A stretch of DNA of 64,000 nt, from the NCBI RefSeq assembly GCF_023498005.1, contig NZ_CP097289.1, positions 4,898,001-4,962,000 on the forward strand, written 5' to 3'. Shown here in pieces: positions 25,857 through 34,438 of this stretch; position 1 is the stretch's first letter; each line of letters begins with the position of its first letter. Under the pieces are notes generated by a model. That model did no database searches, was not told the DNA's origin, and saw nothing but the letters and a program-made list of their open reading frames with translations. Source of the DNA: Streptomyces durmitorensis. GTDB taxonomy: Bacteria > Actinomycetota > Actinomycetes > Streptomycetales > Streptomycetaceae. The translations under genes were made by a program, and so were the position numbers.

Positions 25857-25898
25857 CTGGGCCCCCTCCATCGTACGGGCGTACGGAAGGGGGCCCAG
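25857..25898 (-). terminator. hairpin downstream of the GAF-PP2C gene
   Basis: Arms beginning CTGGGCCCCC (25857) and ending GGGGGCCCAG (25898) pair over about 13 bp with a one-base bulge; the loop holds an inner CGTACG pair. It lies 36 bp after the phosphatase stop and before the pepP start. Confidence 0.8.
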
Positions 25899-25933
25899 AG
25901 CCGGAAGGCCCATTACATGCCGTATTGCGGAGG

Positions 25934-27304
25934 TCACTCGAAACGGGCCGCGAGGAGAACCACGTCCTCGTCGCTGTCGGCCGCGTCAAGACCGTCGGGC
26001 AGCACCGTCCGCAGGACGTGATCGACGAGCGCGTCCGGGTCGTCGCGCACCGCTTTCGGCACGCTCGCCGCCGCCGCGTGCAGCCGCGCGAAGGCGCGGT
26101 CCATGGCGTCCCCGGTGCGGTGCAGCAGCCCGTCCGTATAGAGAAGCACCGTTTCTCCCGGCTCCGTCTTGAACTCCACGCTCGGCGCCTCCCAGCAGGC
26201 GAGCATCCCCAGCGGCGCCGAGAGCGAGGTCTCCACGAACTCCGTGCGCCGCTCGCCGATCACGAGCGGCGGGCTGTGCCCGGCCCCGGCAAGGACGATC
26301 TTGCGCAGCGCCGGTTCGCAGTACGCGAAGAGGGCCGTCGCCGACCGCGCGGGCTCGGTGAGCCGAAGCAGCAGCTCCAGATCGGACAGTACGGCGACGG
26401 GGTCCTCGCCCTCCATCACGGCGTACGCCCGCAAGGAGGCCCGCAGGCGCCCCATCGCGGCGACGGCGCTCGGCCCGGACCCGGTGACGGACCCGACCGC
26501 GAGGCCGAGCGCGGCGTCGGGCAGCGGCAGCGCGTCGAACCAGTCGCCGCCTCCGCGCGCGGAGGTGCGGTGCCGGGCGGCGAGCTGCACTCCGGCGACC
26601 CGCGGCAGCCGCGAGGGCAGCAGCTCCTCGCGCAGGGTGGCCTCCGTCGTGCGGGCGCGCTCCAGTTCGATCAGCCGCGCCAGATGCTCGGCGGCCTGGC
26701 GTGCGTAGAGGCCGACGAGGTGCCGCTGGCGCTCGCCGGGCTCCGCCGGCTCGTCGTACAGCCAGACGGCGGCGCCGATCCGGCCCGCCGCCTCGGTGGA
26801 CAGGGGCAGCGCGTAGCTCGCGGCGTAGCCGAGCCGGGCGGCGACCTCGCGGTGGCGGGGGTCGAGGGTGGTGTCGGCGAGCAGGTCGGCGTTGACGATC
26901 CCGGTCTCGGAGCCCGGCGGCGCGTCGAGGAGCCGCCCGAAGGCGGTGGCGCCGCGGGGCACGGTCTCGATGTGGCCGAGGTCGGCGCGGGCGAGGCCGA
27001 GGCCGACGGTGGTGTCGGGTCCGAGCCCGTCGGCGGGCTCCAGGACGAGCAGGCCGCGGCGGGCGCCGACCAGGGCGGCTCCGGCGCGCAGCAGTTCGTG
27101 CAGGGCTTCGTCGAGCGTGGCCGTGCGGGCCAGGCGTTCGGTGAGCTCCTGCAGGGTGGTGAGATCGGAGATCCAGCCCGCGAGCCGGTCCTGGATCATG
27201 AGGGTCGGTGCGCTCTGGGCCTGTGGGGCGGGCGCGACAGTGTGGTCTTGTGGCGGAACAGTTGAATCGATTCCGGCCACTTTCGGGAGGTGCGGAGCGT
27301 TCAT
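25934..27304 (-). CDS. GAF-domain PP2C/SpoIIE-type protein phosphatase
   Basis: 456 residues from the ATG at 27304, chosen for the GGAAAG site upstream; in-frame ATGs at 27358 and 27391 would add 18-29 residues of low-GC codons. Residues about 60-215 form a GAF sensor domain, followed by a short coiled linker and a PPM/SpoIIE catalytic domain: GGGDWFDALPL, LLYTDGLLHR and DSDEDVVLLAARFE supply the metal-binding Asp residues. Such proteins dephosphorylate anti-sigma-factor antagonists. Two RsbW-like ATPases are in the window (21781 and 30564) but neither is adjacent. Confidence 0.9.
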   Translation of the reverse strand: MNAPHLPKVAGIDSTVPPQDHTVAPAPQAQSAPTLMIQDRLAGWISDLTTLQELTERLARTATLDEALHELLRAGAALVGARRGLLVLEPADGLGPDTTVGLGLARADLGHIETVPRGATAFGRLLDAPPGSETGIVNADLLADTTLDPRHREVAARLGYAASYALPLSTEAAGRIGAAVWLYDEPAEPGERQRHLVGLYARQAAEHLARLIELERARTTEATLREELLPSRLPRVAGVQLAARHRTSARGGGDWFDALPLPDAALGLAVGSVTGSGPSAVAAMGRLRASLRAYAVMEGEDPVAVLSDLELLLRLTEPARSATALFAYCEPALRKIVLAGAGHSPPLVIGERRTEFVETSLSAPLGMLACWEAPSVEFKTEPGETVLLYTDGLLHRTGDAMDRAFARLHAAAASVPKAVRDDPDALVDHVLRTVLPDGLDAADSDEDVVLLAARFE

Positions 27305-27898
27305 GGCTGACGGCTTTCCGGCCGGTGCGTATTGCTCAATAGCATCGCAAACCCCCATGTCATTCTGCGCCGCTAGCAATGTTCTCCACATCTACACGCA
27401 CTGATGAGGGGATGTCCAGCATTGTCCAGCCGGGATTCCTGGTGTCCGTGGGAATTCTGTGGCGTTTAGGCGATCTTGGTAACTTGGCTCAAAAGTGCCT
27501 GAGGCGACGGCCTATTGCGATCGACTGGGATTGTTCAACAAGGGGCACTCCCAGGCCCTCAGGCACGGGAGGCGCGTCACAGCGGCCGTGATGGGTACGT
27601 ACTCGGTGATGACCAGGGGCAGTTGAGATCAGCCCGGAACCTGGTGACGGACCCGGGCGTCTTAACTCACGACGACCGTGCCCCATCCTCCCGTGGGGGA
27701 GGCGGCGAATAAGTACGCGGGACAGCAAACGCCAGGCACCGCCACCCCACGCCACGCTAACGCTCGGCCCCCTAGGGGTTCCCCATGCCGCAGGCTGGGG
27801 TGTGATGCGCCAGTTCTACGCACAGCGAAGTGATCCACACATGGTGTGATGTGGCCCGCCGTGTTCCTCGGCGTGTAAACGGAAAGGAACGAGCGCTC
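27305..27898. other. 594-bp intergenic region with several palindromes
   Basis: Between divergent genes. It contains a TATTG/CAATA palindrome near 27331-27342, a 10-bp inverted repeat GTGCCTGAGG (27495-27504) and CCTCAGGCAC (27557-27566), a CCCCTAGGGG palindrome (27769-27778), and CACAC-ATG-GTGTG (27836-27848). One candidate small gene (27495-27626) is listed separately. The stretch from 27770 to 27898 is likely the promoter and leader of the primase-like gene. No tRNA or known riboswitch is recognisable. Confidence 0.6.
27495..27626 (+). CDS. possible 43-aa small protein
   Basis: A GTG at 27495 opens a 43-codon frame ending TGA at 27626. The predicted product is basic, with segments CDRLGLFNKGHSQALRHG and VTAAVMGTYSVMTRGS that look protein-like, with hydrophobic and charged residues mixed as in real coding. 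No good ribosome-binding site precedes it, so it might be leaderless or not translated. The first ten bases are one arm of a 10-bp inverted repeat whose other arm lies inside the frame. I do not recognise a family. Confidence 0.35.
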   Translation: MPEATAYCDRLGLFNKGHSQALRHGRRVTAAVMGTYSVMTRGS

Positions 27899-28576
27899 AT
27901 GCGCGAGATCCTCGGAAGGCGACGCAGGCTCCTGTCCCGGCTCACCGGCAGGAAGTCTGACCAGAGTCCTGGTCTGATCGGCGCGGCACTGACCTTTGCG
28001 ACGGCATGGAAGTGGCCCGTGGTGCCCGGCGTCGGACTCGACCGGCGAGACGGCACCCGCTGCGCCTGCCCCGACCCCGACTGCACGGTGCCAGGAGCTC
28101 ATCCGCTCGACCCCGGCCTGCTGACCGCGACGACCGACGAGCGCATGGTGCGCTGGTGGTGGACCAACCGCCCGGACGCGCCCATCGTGCTCGCGACCGG
28201 CGCGAGCGCCCCCTGCGCCGTCAGCCTGCCCGCGATCGCGGGCGCGCGTGCCCTGGCCGCGCTCGACCAGATGGGCATCAGGCTCGGCCCGGTCGTGGCG
28301 ACCCGCACCCGTCTCTTCCTGCTCGTCGCGCCGTACTCCATGGAGCAGTTGGGCGAACTGCTGTACGCCAAGGACTTCGTGCCGGGCTCACTGCGCTTCC
28401 ACGGAGAGGGCGGATATCTCGCGCTGCCGCCCTCCGGGACGGGCCAGGGTCCGGTGCGCTGGGAGCGGGCTCCGCTGCCCGGCTCGGCGGCGCCGTGGGT
28501 GCCCGATGTCGAGGCCGTGGTGGACGCGGTGGTCGACGCGCTCACTCGTACGGGTGTGAGCGCGCCCGAGTTGTAG
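27899..28576 (+). CDS. primase/polymerase-like (prim-pol N-domain) protein
   Basis: 225 residues from the ATG at 27899, preceded by GGAAAGGAAC. The body resembles Streptomyces proteins annotated as bifunctional DNA primase/polymerase N-terminal domain: GAALTFATAWKWPVVPGVG, a Cys pair loop (CACPDPDC), MVRWWWTNRPDAPIVLATG. The acidic catalytic IDLD motif of active prim-pol enzymes, seen in the gene at 35232, is not visible here, so this may be an inactive relative. No replication or phage genes surround it. Confidence 0.7.
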   Translation: MREILGRRRRLLSRLTGRKSDQSPGLIGAALTFATAWKWPVVPGVGLDRRDGTRCACPDPDCTVPGAHPLDPGLLTATTDERMVRWWWTNRPDAPIVLATGASAPCAVSLPAIAGARALAALDQMGIRLGPVVATRTRLFLLVAPYSMEQLGELLYAKDFVPGSLRFHGEGGYLALPPSGTGQGPVRWERAPLPGSAAPWVPDVEAVVDAVVDALTRTGVSAPEL

Positions 28577-28633
28577 GGGAAATGGGCGCGCGGCGAGCCG
28601 GGCGCCCATCAAACGTCGTTAATGTCAGGGACC

Positions 28634-29278
28634 ATGAACCCCCGCCTGATCGCGCTCATGGGCGTCGTGGCCATTACGGTTCTCCTGCCGCTCGCCGGCG
28701 CGTCCGCGGGGCCTGTGGGCGACGGTGACGCCGAAGCCAAGCCGTCGGAGCGGTCGGCGGACGCGGCACCGGGGGCGGCGCCGGATCCCGACGCGAAACA
28801 GCCCTCCACGGAGAAGTCGGATGCGAAGCGGTCCACTACGGAGGACGCGACTTCGGGCGACCGGTCTTCGGACGGCCGGTCTTCGGACGGCCGGTCCTCA
28901 GACGACGCGTCACTCCTCACGGGGCTCGGCCTCGACAGCGCCGCCCAGTGCGGCCCCGAACTCACATCCCCCAAGGGCATCGAGGCCCAGACATGCGTCC
29001 TGACCCAGGGGCACGACACCTGGGGGCGCACGTACTACCGCAACACGACCGGTGATGAGCTGAGCGCCGTACTGACCGTCATGGGTCCGGGCGGACGCAC
29101 CGTCCAGATGCATTGCGCGGTGGGCGCCGCCGACGAGCCGGGGGCGTGCGAGACGCCGCGGGAGCGTACGACGGGGGATGCCGAGGCGTATTCGGCGGTG
29201 GTGGAGTTCGCCGACGGGAGTGGCGGTCCGCTGCTCCTGCGCTCCGGGAGCAACTCCGCGCGGCCGAAGGCCAGTTGA
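28634..29278 (+). CDS. secreted or membrane-anchored protein of unknown function
   Basis: 214 residues from the ATG at 28634 (another ATG at 28622 adds four). Signal-like start: IALMGVVAITVLLPLAGASAG. Residues 30-95 are a low-complexity Asp/Ser/Lys/Glu region with three SSDGR-type repeats from a 15-bp DNA repeat. The C-terminal 115 residues form a compact domain with two Cys pairs (QCGPEL/QTCVLT and MHCAVG/GACETP) that would suit disulfides outside the cell. No family recognised. A hairpin follows. Confidence 0.75.
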   Translation: MNPRLIALMGVVAITVLLPLAGASAGPVGDGDAEAKPSERSADAAPGAAPDPDAKQPSTEKSDAKRSTTEDATSGDRSSDGRSSDGRSSDDASLLTGLGLDSAAQCGPELTSPKGIEAQTCVLTQGHDTWGRTYYRNTTGDELSAVLTVMGPGGRTVQMHCAVGAADEPGACETPRERTTGDAEAYSAVVEFADGSGGPLLLRSGSNSARPKAS

Positions 29279-29318
29279 GAGCACAGGTCAGACCGGACAG
29301 CAGGCCTGGCATGGAAGG

Positions 29319-29358
29319 GCCCGGTTGCTGGCGACGGGGGATGCACCAGCAACCGGGC
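29319..29358 (+). terminator. hairpin after the secreted-protein gene
   Basis: Perfect 13-bp arms GCCCGGTTGCTGG (29319-29331) and its inverse (29346-29358) with a 14-nt loop, 40 bp after the stop. The following 120 bp to the next stop codon contain nothing I can name. Confidence 0.75.
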
Positions 29359-29480
29359 TACCTGAACGGTAACAAGAGATCTGCTCTGGGCAAATTCGAT
29401 CTCGGATATCCAGACAGGGATTTACCTGCGACGACGGGGAGTTGTGACAGGAGTCACCCGTTCCCCGACTGACTGGTGGG

Positions 29481-30446
29481 TCAGCTAAGCGTCACCTGGC
29501 GGTTGGTGAGACCGCCGCGCGCCCGGCGCTCCTCCGGCGTGAGAGGAGCATCGACGGCGAGCGCCGCCGCGAGCCGCTCGGCGAACTCGGCGGCGGGCTT
29601 CTCGATGTCCTCGGCGCCCATTCCGCTCGGCAGGTCCCACACCGGCACCGTCAGACCGTGCGCCCGGAAGGAGCCGACCAGCCGGGTCCCTTCGCCGAGA
29701 CTCGACGTACCGGCCGCGTGCAGCCGGGCGAGCGCGTCGAGGAGCTGCTCCTCGGGGTGCGGCATGACCCAGCGCAGGTGGTTCTTCTCCGGGGTCTCGC
29801 ACCAGTACGCGGAATCCACGCCGGAGAGCTTCACGGTCGGGATCGCGGCGGCGTTCGCCCGCTCCAGGGACGCGGAGACCTCCGTGGACGCGTTCTCCGA
29901 ATCCGGGACCCAGAACTCGAAGCCCGCGTGCACGATCGGCTCGAATGCGCCGTCGGGGTCGAGGACGTCCTGAAGGCGCGGCCCGTCGGCGGGGGCACGG
30001 CGTGCCTGGACCGGAGAGCCGGGCTCGGCGGTCAGGGCGCGCTGGAGGGTGTCGGCGAGGTCGCGGCTGATGTCGCCGGACGCGGTGTCGTTCTGCAGGC
30101 CGAGCAGGACCGAGCCGTCGTCGCGGCGCAGCGCGGGCCAGGCCATCGGCAGGACGGTCGCCAGGGAGACGGAGGGCACGCCGTCCGGCAGCCCGTCCTT
30201 GAGGGGCAGTTCGACGGTCGCCGCCGGGACGAGCTCGCGCAGAGCCACCCAGTCGCCCTCGCCGGGCAGGCCTTCGAAGGGGCGGTGCACCAGCTCGGTC
30301 ACCGCGTGCGCGGCGGCCCGGCCGTGACAGGCCTTGTAACGGCGGCCCGAACCGCAGGGGCAGGGTTCGCGGGCACCGACGACAGGAACCTGCCCGTCCG
30401 TCAGCTGAGGCTGCTTGCCCTTGGTCTGAGGGCGCTTCTTGGCCAT
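29481..30446 (-). CDS. SEC-C motif protein (DUF5926-like)
   Basis: 321 residues from the ATG at 30446, with GGAGA upstream. A basic Lys/Gln-rich start (MAKKRPQTKGK) is followed by a SEC-C zinc motif, EPCPCGSGRRYKACHG (about residues 27-42), the same module that ends SecA. The remaining 275 residues are an alpha/beta domain that in Streptomyces is catalogued as DUF5926 (from memory). It is often mis-annotated as SecA; no DEAD motor domain is present. Function unknown; nucleic-acid or protein binding through the zinc motif is plausible. Confidence 0.82.
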   Translation of the reverse strand: MAKKRPQTKGKQPQLTDGQVPVVGAREPCPCGSGRRYKACHGRAAAHAVTELVHRPFEGLPGEGDWVALRELVPAATVELPLKDGLPDGVPSVSLATVLPMAWPALRRDDGSVLLGLQNDTASGDISRDLADTLQRALTAEPGSPVQARRAPADGPRLQDVLDPDGAFEPIVHAGFEFWVPDSENASTEVSASLERANAAAIPTVKLSGVDSAYWCETPEKNHLRWVMPHPEEQLLDALARLHAAGTSSLGEGTRLVGSFRAHGLTVPVWDLPSGMGAEDIEKPAAEFAERLAAALAVDAPLTPEERRARGGLTNRQVTLS

Positions 30447-30563
30447 CTTGGGTGTCTCCCGGATGCGGCTTTCCAGCGTGGCTCTTCGTACGTCTTGGGC
30501 GTACGGGCGCGAGCCTAGCCGCTCACCCAAAGGGCGTCGGGATTCAGCCTCGGTCGGCCTGAC

Positions 30564-31181
30564 TCAGTCGAGGTCGTCGAAGGGGTCCGCGTACGCGGAG
30601 TCGGCTATCGCGGCACCCGAGGGGGCCGCGACGCGCGTAGCGAAGTCCTCGTGACGGTGCCCGGCATGTACGGCGGCCCACACCGTGACCTCGCCATGGG
30701 TGTCGTCACGCACGCCCCACGCATCGGCGAGGGCCGTGATGATGTTGAGCCCACGACCGCCGTGCGCGGTGACCGAGGGCGTGGCCGGAACGGGGCGGGT
30801 CGGGCCGCCCCCGTCCGTCACCTCGACGGTCAGCCGTCCTGCCGCGTCCACGCGCCAAGCGGCCAGGACATCACCGTCGCCCACCATTCCTTCGCCCAGC
30901 GGTCTGCCGTGCCGACAGGCATTGCTGAGCAATTCCGAAAGGATCAGTACGGCATCGTCGACGACCGATTCCGGCACTCCGTTCCCGCGCAGTTGATCGC
31001 GCATACGGTGCCTTGCTTCTCCCACGCCCGCCGGGCCATGGGGTACGGCCATGCTCGACGACGCGGGCACCTCCCGTGCCACCACCAACGCCACCCCCGA
31101 GACCTCCTTCGCCCCACGCCACGGTGTGAATGCCCCAATGGACTGGACCGGAAACCGGCCAATCCTTGTGCGGTGACGCAC
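30564..31181 (-). CDS. RsbW-like ATP-binding regulatory protein
   Basis: 205 residues if the GTG at 31181 is the start; the exact start is uncertain because several upstream GTG codons stay in frame. A GHKL ATPase domain: VLILSELLSNACRHG is the N box, VEVTDGGGP the G1 box and HGGRGLNIITALAD the G2 box. It has an N-terminal extension (RIGRFPVQSIGAFTPWRG) typical of a Streptomyces subgroup, and a C-terminal Asp/Ala tail. Likely an anti-sigma-type kinase without a neighbouring partner. Confidence 0.85.
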   Translation of the reverse strand: MRHRTRIGRFPVQSIGAFTPWRGAKEVSGVALVVAREVPASSSMAVPHGPAGVGEARHRMRDQLRGNGVPESVVDDAVLILSELLSNACRHGRPLGEGMVGDGDVLAAWRVDAAGRLTVEVTDGGGPTRPVPATPSVTAHGGRGLNIITALADAWGVRDDTHGEVTVWAAVHAGHRHEDFATRVAAPSGAAIADSAYADPFDDLD

Positions 31182-31243
31182 TCGTAACGATCGAATACGG
31201 ACCGAACGCGCCGGTGCACACCCCGTAACCGCCGTGATGGCGG

Positions 31244-32056
31244 TTAGCGGCGTCCCAGCTGGGACAGCACTTGCTTGGGGCGATTGGTGATGATGGCGTC
31301 GACGCCGAGTTCGGCGCAGAGCTCCACGTCCTCGGGTTCGTTCACGGTCCACACGTGCACCTGATGGCCCGCGCGTTTGAGTTTGGCCACGTAGGCGGGG
31401 TGGTTGCGGACGATCCGCATGCCCGGTCCCGCGATCCGAACGCCTTGGGGAAGGCGGCCGTCGCGGTGGCGCGGCGAGACGAACTGCATCAGATAGACCG
31501 TCGGCAGGGTCGGGGACGCGGCCCGCACCCGGTGCAGAGAGCGTGCCGAGAAGCTCATGACGCGTACGGGAGAGGGGCCGCCGGCGGGCGGGGCGTCCAG
31601 ACCGAAGCGCTTCAGTAGAAGAAGCAGCCTTTCCTCCACCTGGCCCGCCCAGCGGGTGGGGTGCTTGGTCTCGATGGCCAGCTGGATGTTGCGCCCCGAA
31701 GCGTTGCTTTCGGCCACAAGATCGAGGAGCCGCTCCAGGGTGAGGACGGAGGTGTCCTCCCAGTCGGGGCCTTCGTCGGCCTCACCGTGGTTGTTCTTCC
31801 AGGAGCCGAAGTCGAGTGTCGCGAGGTCGGCGAGCTCCAGGGCCGACACGGCTCCTCGGCCGTTCGACGTACGGTTCACGCGGCGGTCGTGGACGCAGAC
31901 GAGGTGTCCGTCCGCAGTGAGGCGTACATCGCATTCGAGGGCGTCGGCACCGTCCTCGACCGCCTTCTTGTACGCGGCCAGCGTGTGCTCGGGGGCGTCT
32001 TCGGAGGCTCCGCGGTGGGCGACGACCTGGATCTGGGGCTGTCGTGCGAGGGTCAC
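31244..32056 (-). CDS. glycerophosphodiester phosphodiesterase
   Basis: 270 residues from a GTG. TIM-barrel GDPD family: VVAHRGASEDAPEHTLAAY carries the first catalytic His and metal Glu, LECDVRLTADG the metal Glu/Asp pair, and CVHDRRVNRTSNG the second catalytic His. There is no signal peptide, so it is a cytoplasmic GlpQ/UgpQ type that hydrolyses glycerophosphodiesters to glycerol-3-phosphate and an alcohol. The end motif DAIITNRPKQVL is conserved. It is divergent from the HtrA-like protease. Confidence 0.94.
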   Translation of the reverse strand: MTLARQPQIQVVAHRGASEDAPEHTLAAYKKAVEDGADALECDVRLTADGHLVCVHDRRVNRTSNGRGAVSALELADLATLDFGSWKNNHGEADEGPDWEDTSVLTLERLLDLVAESNASGRNIQLAIETKHPTRWAGQVEERLLLLLKRFGLDAPPAGGPSPVRVMSFSARSLHRVRAASPTLPTVYLMQFVSPRHRDGRLPQGVRIAGPGMRIVRNHPAYVAKLKRAGHQVHVWTVNEPEDVELCAELGVDAIITNRPKQVLSQLGRR

Positions 32057-32242
32057 CGCGTCATGGTGCCATCACGGGGTACCCGCCGGTGTGCCCACGG
32101 TGTGGCGCACGCAGCGCCGGATCCACAGGATCGGCTTATGGTGCCCTGACAGCCCATGGGAAAAGCTGACTGCAGACACATGCACAGTTGGGCACAGCCA
32201 GGCCGTGACCGAGAACGACAGCGTGGACCGAGGAGTAGAGCT

Positions 32243-33703
32243 GTGAGCACCGAGAACGAGGGCAACGAGGTACCCCCGGCCCCGTCAGCGCCTCCTGTGC
32301 CGGTGGAAACTCCCGCTGCTTCCGCCGAGCCCGTAGCGCCCGCTTCGACCCCCGACCCCGCGGCGCCGCCTTCCGCGGCGTTCGCCCAGGAACCGGCGGC
32401 GCACCAGCCTCCCGCGCACGCCGGTGCCACCGCGGGCGCGCCCCCGCAGGCCTCCGGCGCCGGGGCGTGGCCGCCTCCGCAGCCGCCCGCCGTTCCTTCG
32501 TACGCCCAGGGTGGAGGTTCAGGCTCCGGGTGGGGTGCGTCGTACGCGGCGCAGCATCCGGAAGGGCCCAAGCCCGCGGGCAAGCGCGGTGGTCTGATCG
32601 CCGCGGTGCTCGTGGCCGCCCTGGTCGCCGGCGGCGTCGGCGGCGGCATCGGCTTCTGGGCGGCCGACCGGAACGACGACAGCACGGGCTCGACCACGGT
32701 GTCCGCGTCGAACACCCCGGCCGACCTCAAGCGCGACCCCGGCACGGTCGCCGACATCGCGGGCAAGGCGCTGCCCAGCGTCGTCACCATCGAGGCCCAG
32801 GGCGGCAACGGCGAGGGCGGCACGGGCACCGGCTTCGTCTACGACACGCAGGGCCACATCCTCACGAACAACCACGTCGTGGCCTCCGCGGCCGACGGCG
32901 GGAAGCTCGCGGCGACGTTCTCGGACGGCAAGAAGTACGACGCCGAGGTGGTCGGCCGCGCCGAGGGCTATGACGTGGCGGTCATCAAGCTCAAGGAGAA
33001 GCCCTCGAACCTGAAGCCGCTCCCCCTCGGCAACTCCGACAAGGTGGCCGTCGGCGACTCGACGATCGCCATCGGCGCCCCCTTCGGCCTCTCGAACACG
33101 GTCACCACCGGCATCGTCAGCGCCAAGGACCGCCCGGTGACCTCCAGCGACGGCGCCAGCAGCAAGAGCTCGTACATGAGCGCCCTGCAGACCGACGCCT
33201 CCATCAACCCCGGCAACTCGGGCGGCCCACTGCTCGACGCGGGCGGCGCGGTCATCGGCATCAACTCCGCGATCAAGCCCGCGGAGAGCGGCGGCGGCCT
33301 CGGTGGCGGCGGCGGTCAGTCCGGCTCCATCGGCCTGGGCTTCGCGATCCCGGTGAACCAGGCGAAGAACGTCGCACAGCAGCTGATCAAGAACGGCCAG
33401 GCGGTCTACCCCGTGATCGGTGCCTCGGTCTCCCTGGAGGAGAGCACGGGCGGCGCCACGATCTCCCCGGAAGGCGCGAGCGGTTCGGAGGCGGTCACCC
33501 CGAACGGCCCCGCGGACAAGGCGGGCCTCAAGCCCGGCGACGTCATCACGAAGCTGGACGACACGGTGATCGACAGCGGTCCGACCCTGATCGGCCAGAT
33601 CTGGACCCACAAGCCGGGCGACACCGTCGAGATCACGTACAAGCGCGACGGCAAGGAGCACAAGGTCGACGTGGTCCTGGGCCAGCGCAAGGGCGAGAGC
33701 TGA
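32243..33703 (+). CDS. HtrA/DegP-like membrane serine protease with PDZ domain
   Basis: 486 residues from the GTG at 32243 (GAGGAG upstream). The N-terminal 110 residues are a cytoplasmic Pro/Ala-rich region, followed by one membrane helix (GGLIAAVLVAALVAGGVGGG). The trypsin-like S1C domain has the triad His211 (TNNHVV), Asp244 (GYDVAVIKL) and Ser326 (NPGNSGGPLL). Residues from about 395 are a PDZ domain (GPADKAGLKPGDVITKLD). It should act outside the membrane in protein quality control or signalling. A hairpin and tRNA-Ser follow closely. Confidence 0.95.
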   Translation: MSTENEGNEVPPAPSAPPVPVETPAASAEPVAPASTPDPAAPPSAAFAQEPAAHQPPAHAGATAGAPPQASGAGAWPPPQPPAVPSYAQGGGSGSGWGASYAAQHPEGPKPAGKRGGLIAAVLVAALVAGGVGGGIGFWAADRNDDSTGSTTVSASNTPADLKRDPGTVADIAGKALPSVVTIEAQGGNGEGGTGTGFVYDTQGHILTNNHVVASAADGGKLAATFSDGKKYDAEVVGRAEGYDVAVIKLKEKPSNLKPLPLGNSDKVAVGDSTIAIGAPFGLSNTVTTGIVSAKDRPVTSSDGASSKSSYMSALQTDASINPGNSGGPLLDAGGAVIGINSAIKPAESGGGLGGGGGQSGSIGLGFAIPVNQAKNVAQQLIKNGQAVYPVIGASVSLEESTGGATISPEGASGSEAVTPNGPADKAGLKPGDVITKLDDTVIDSGPTLIGQIWTHKPGDTVEITYKRDGKEHKVDVVLGQRKGES

Positions 33704-33717
33704 CCCGCTACTCTTGT

Positions 33718-33747
33718 CCCCGCACCGCCCTGATCGGCGGTGCGGGG
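33718..33747 (+). terminator. hairpin between protease gene and tRNA-Ser
   Basis: 12-bp perfect stem (33718-33729 with 33736-33747), 6-nt loop. The right arm covers the first two bases of the tRNA, so it may end the protease transcript or act in tRNA 5' processing. Confidence 0.65.
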
Positions 33748-33830
33748 TGGGTTGCCCGAGCGGCCTAAGGGAACGGTCTTGAAAACCGTCGAGGCGCAAG
33801 CCTCCGTGGGTTCAAATCCCACACCCACCG
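33746..33830 (+). tRNA. tRNA-Ser(TGA)
   Basis: Cloverleaf: acceptor GGTGGGT pairs with ACCCACC, the D arm includes CCCGAGCGGCCTAAGGG, the anticodon arm ACGGT-CTTGAAA-ACCGT gives anticodon TGA, and the long class II variable arm is followed by a TTCAAAT T-loop. The discriminator is G, correct for serine. CCA is not encoded. Confidence 0.97.
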
Positions 33831-33838
33831 CAGTGGTT

Positions 33839-33875
33839 GAGAGCCTCTGACCAGCAACATCGGTCGGAGGCTCTC
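33839..33875 (+). terminator. terminator of tRNA-Ser(TGA)
   Basis: 14-bp stem with one G-T wobble (33839-33852 with 33862-33875) and a 9-nt loop, followed by CGCTTTTCG. Confidence 0.85.
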
Positions 33876-34013
33876 CGCTTTTCGCGTCCCTGCGGCTGGA
33901 TGAAACCGGGCTACTCCACGTGGGCGCCGCCCGGCGAGCCTAGGAGAAGGTGCGGGCCGAGTGCGGTGTCGTTCTCCGCGGAGATCACTGGATCCGACTC
34001 AGAGGAGACACTC

Positions 34014-34238
34014 GTGTTGAAGCGCATCGCATCCGCCCTCGCCGTGGCCACCGTCGCAGGGTTCCTGGCGGCCGGCACCGCCGTCGCCGACGACCCGGGC
34101 ACCACCTTCAGCGAGGGCCGCTACGCAGGCCAGACCTTCACCAACATGGGCGGTCCCTACGGGATCACCACCGGCGGTCAGGCGGACGGCGGCCACCGGG
34201 ACGGAACCACGCTCCACGGCTTCGGCTTCGACGGCTGA
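34014..34238 (+). CDS. small secreted protein, 74 aa
   Basis: GTG at 34014 with AGAGGAGA at proper spacing. Residues 1-25 are a typical signal peptide (LKRIASALAVATVAGFLAAGTAVA) cut before DDPG, leaving a mature peptide of about 49 residues rich in Gly and Thr (FTNMGGPYGITTGG). No Cys. Not recognised; too short and without chaplin or SapB features. It is flanked by terminators, so it is its own transcription unit. Confidence 0.78.
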   Translation: MLKRIASALAVATVAGFLAAGTAVADDPGTTFSEGRYAGQTFTNMGGPYGITTGGQADGGHRDGTTLHGFGFDG

Positions 34239-34255
34239 CCTTCTCTGCCGCAGCG

Positions 34256-34286
34256 AAAGGGTGTCTCTCACCGGGAGGCACCCTTT
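34256..34286 (+). terminator. terminator of the small secreted protein
   Basis: AAAGGGTG (34256-34263) pairs with CACCCTTT (34279-34286); inner pairs extend the stem, and TTTTCCC follows. A classical intrinsic terminator. Confidence 0.85.
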
Positions 34287-34438
34287 TCCCGTCCGAGAGG
34301 CGCTGAGGGGGTGGTGCCAGCGACACCCCCGAGAGGCCGGGTCACCGGATGCCGCGGGCCGATCGGATTCGCGAACGTGGAGGACGTCAGCACGGCACTC
34401 CCCGGCAACGTCCCCACCGCGAAGATTCGAGGCCCGTC

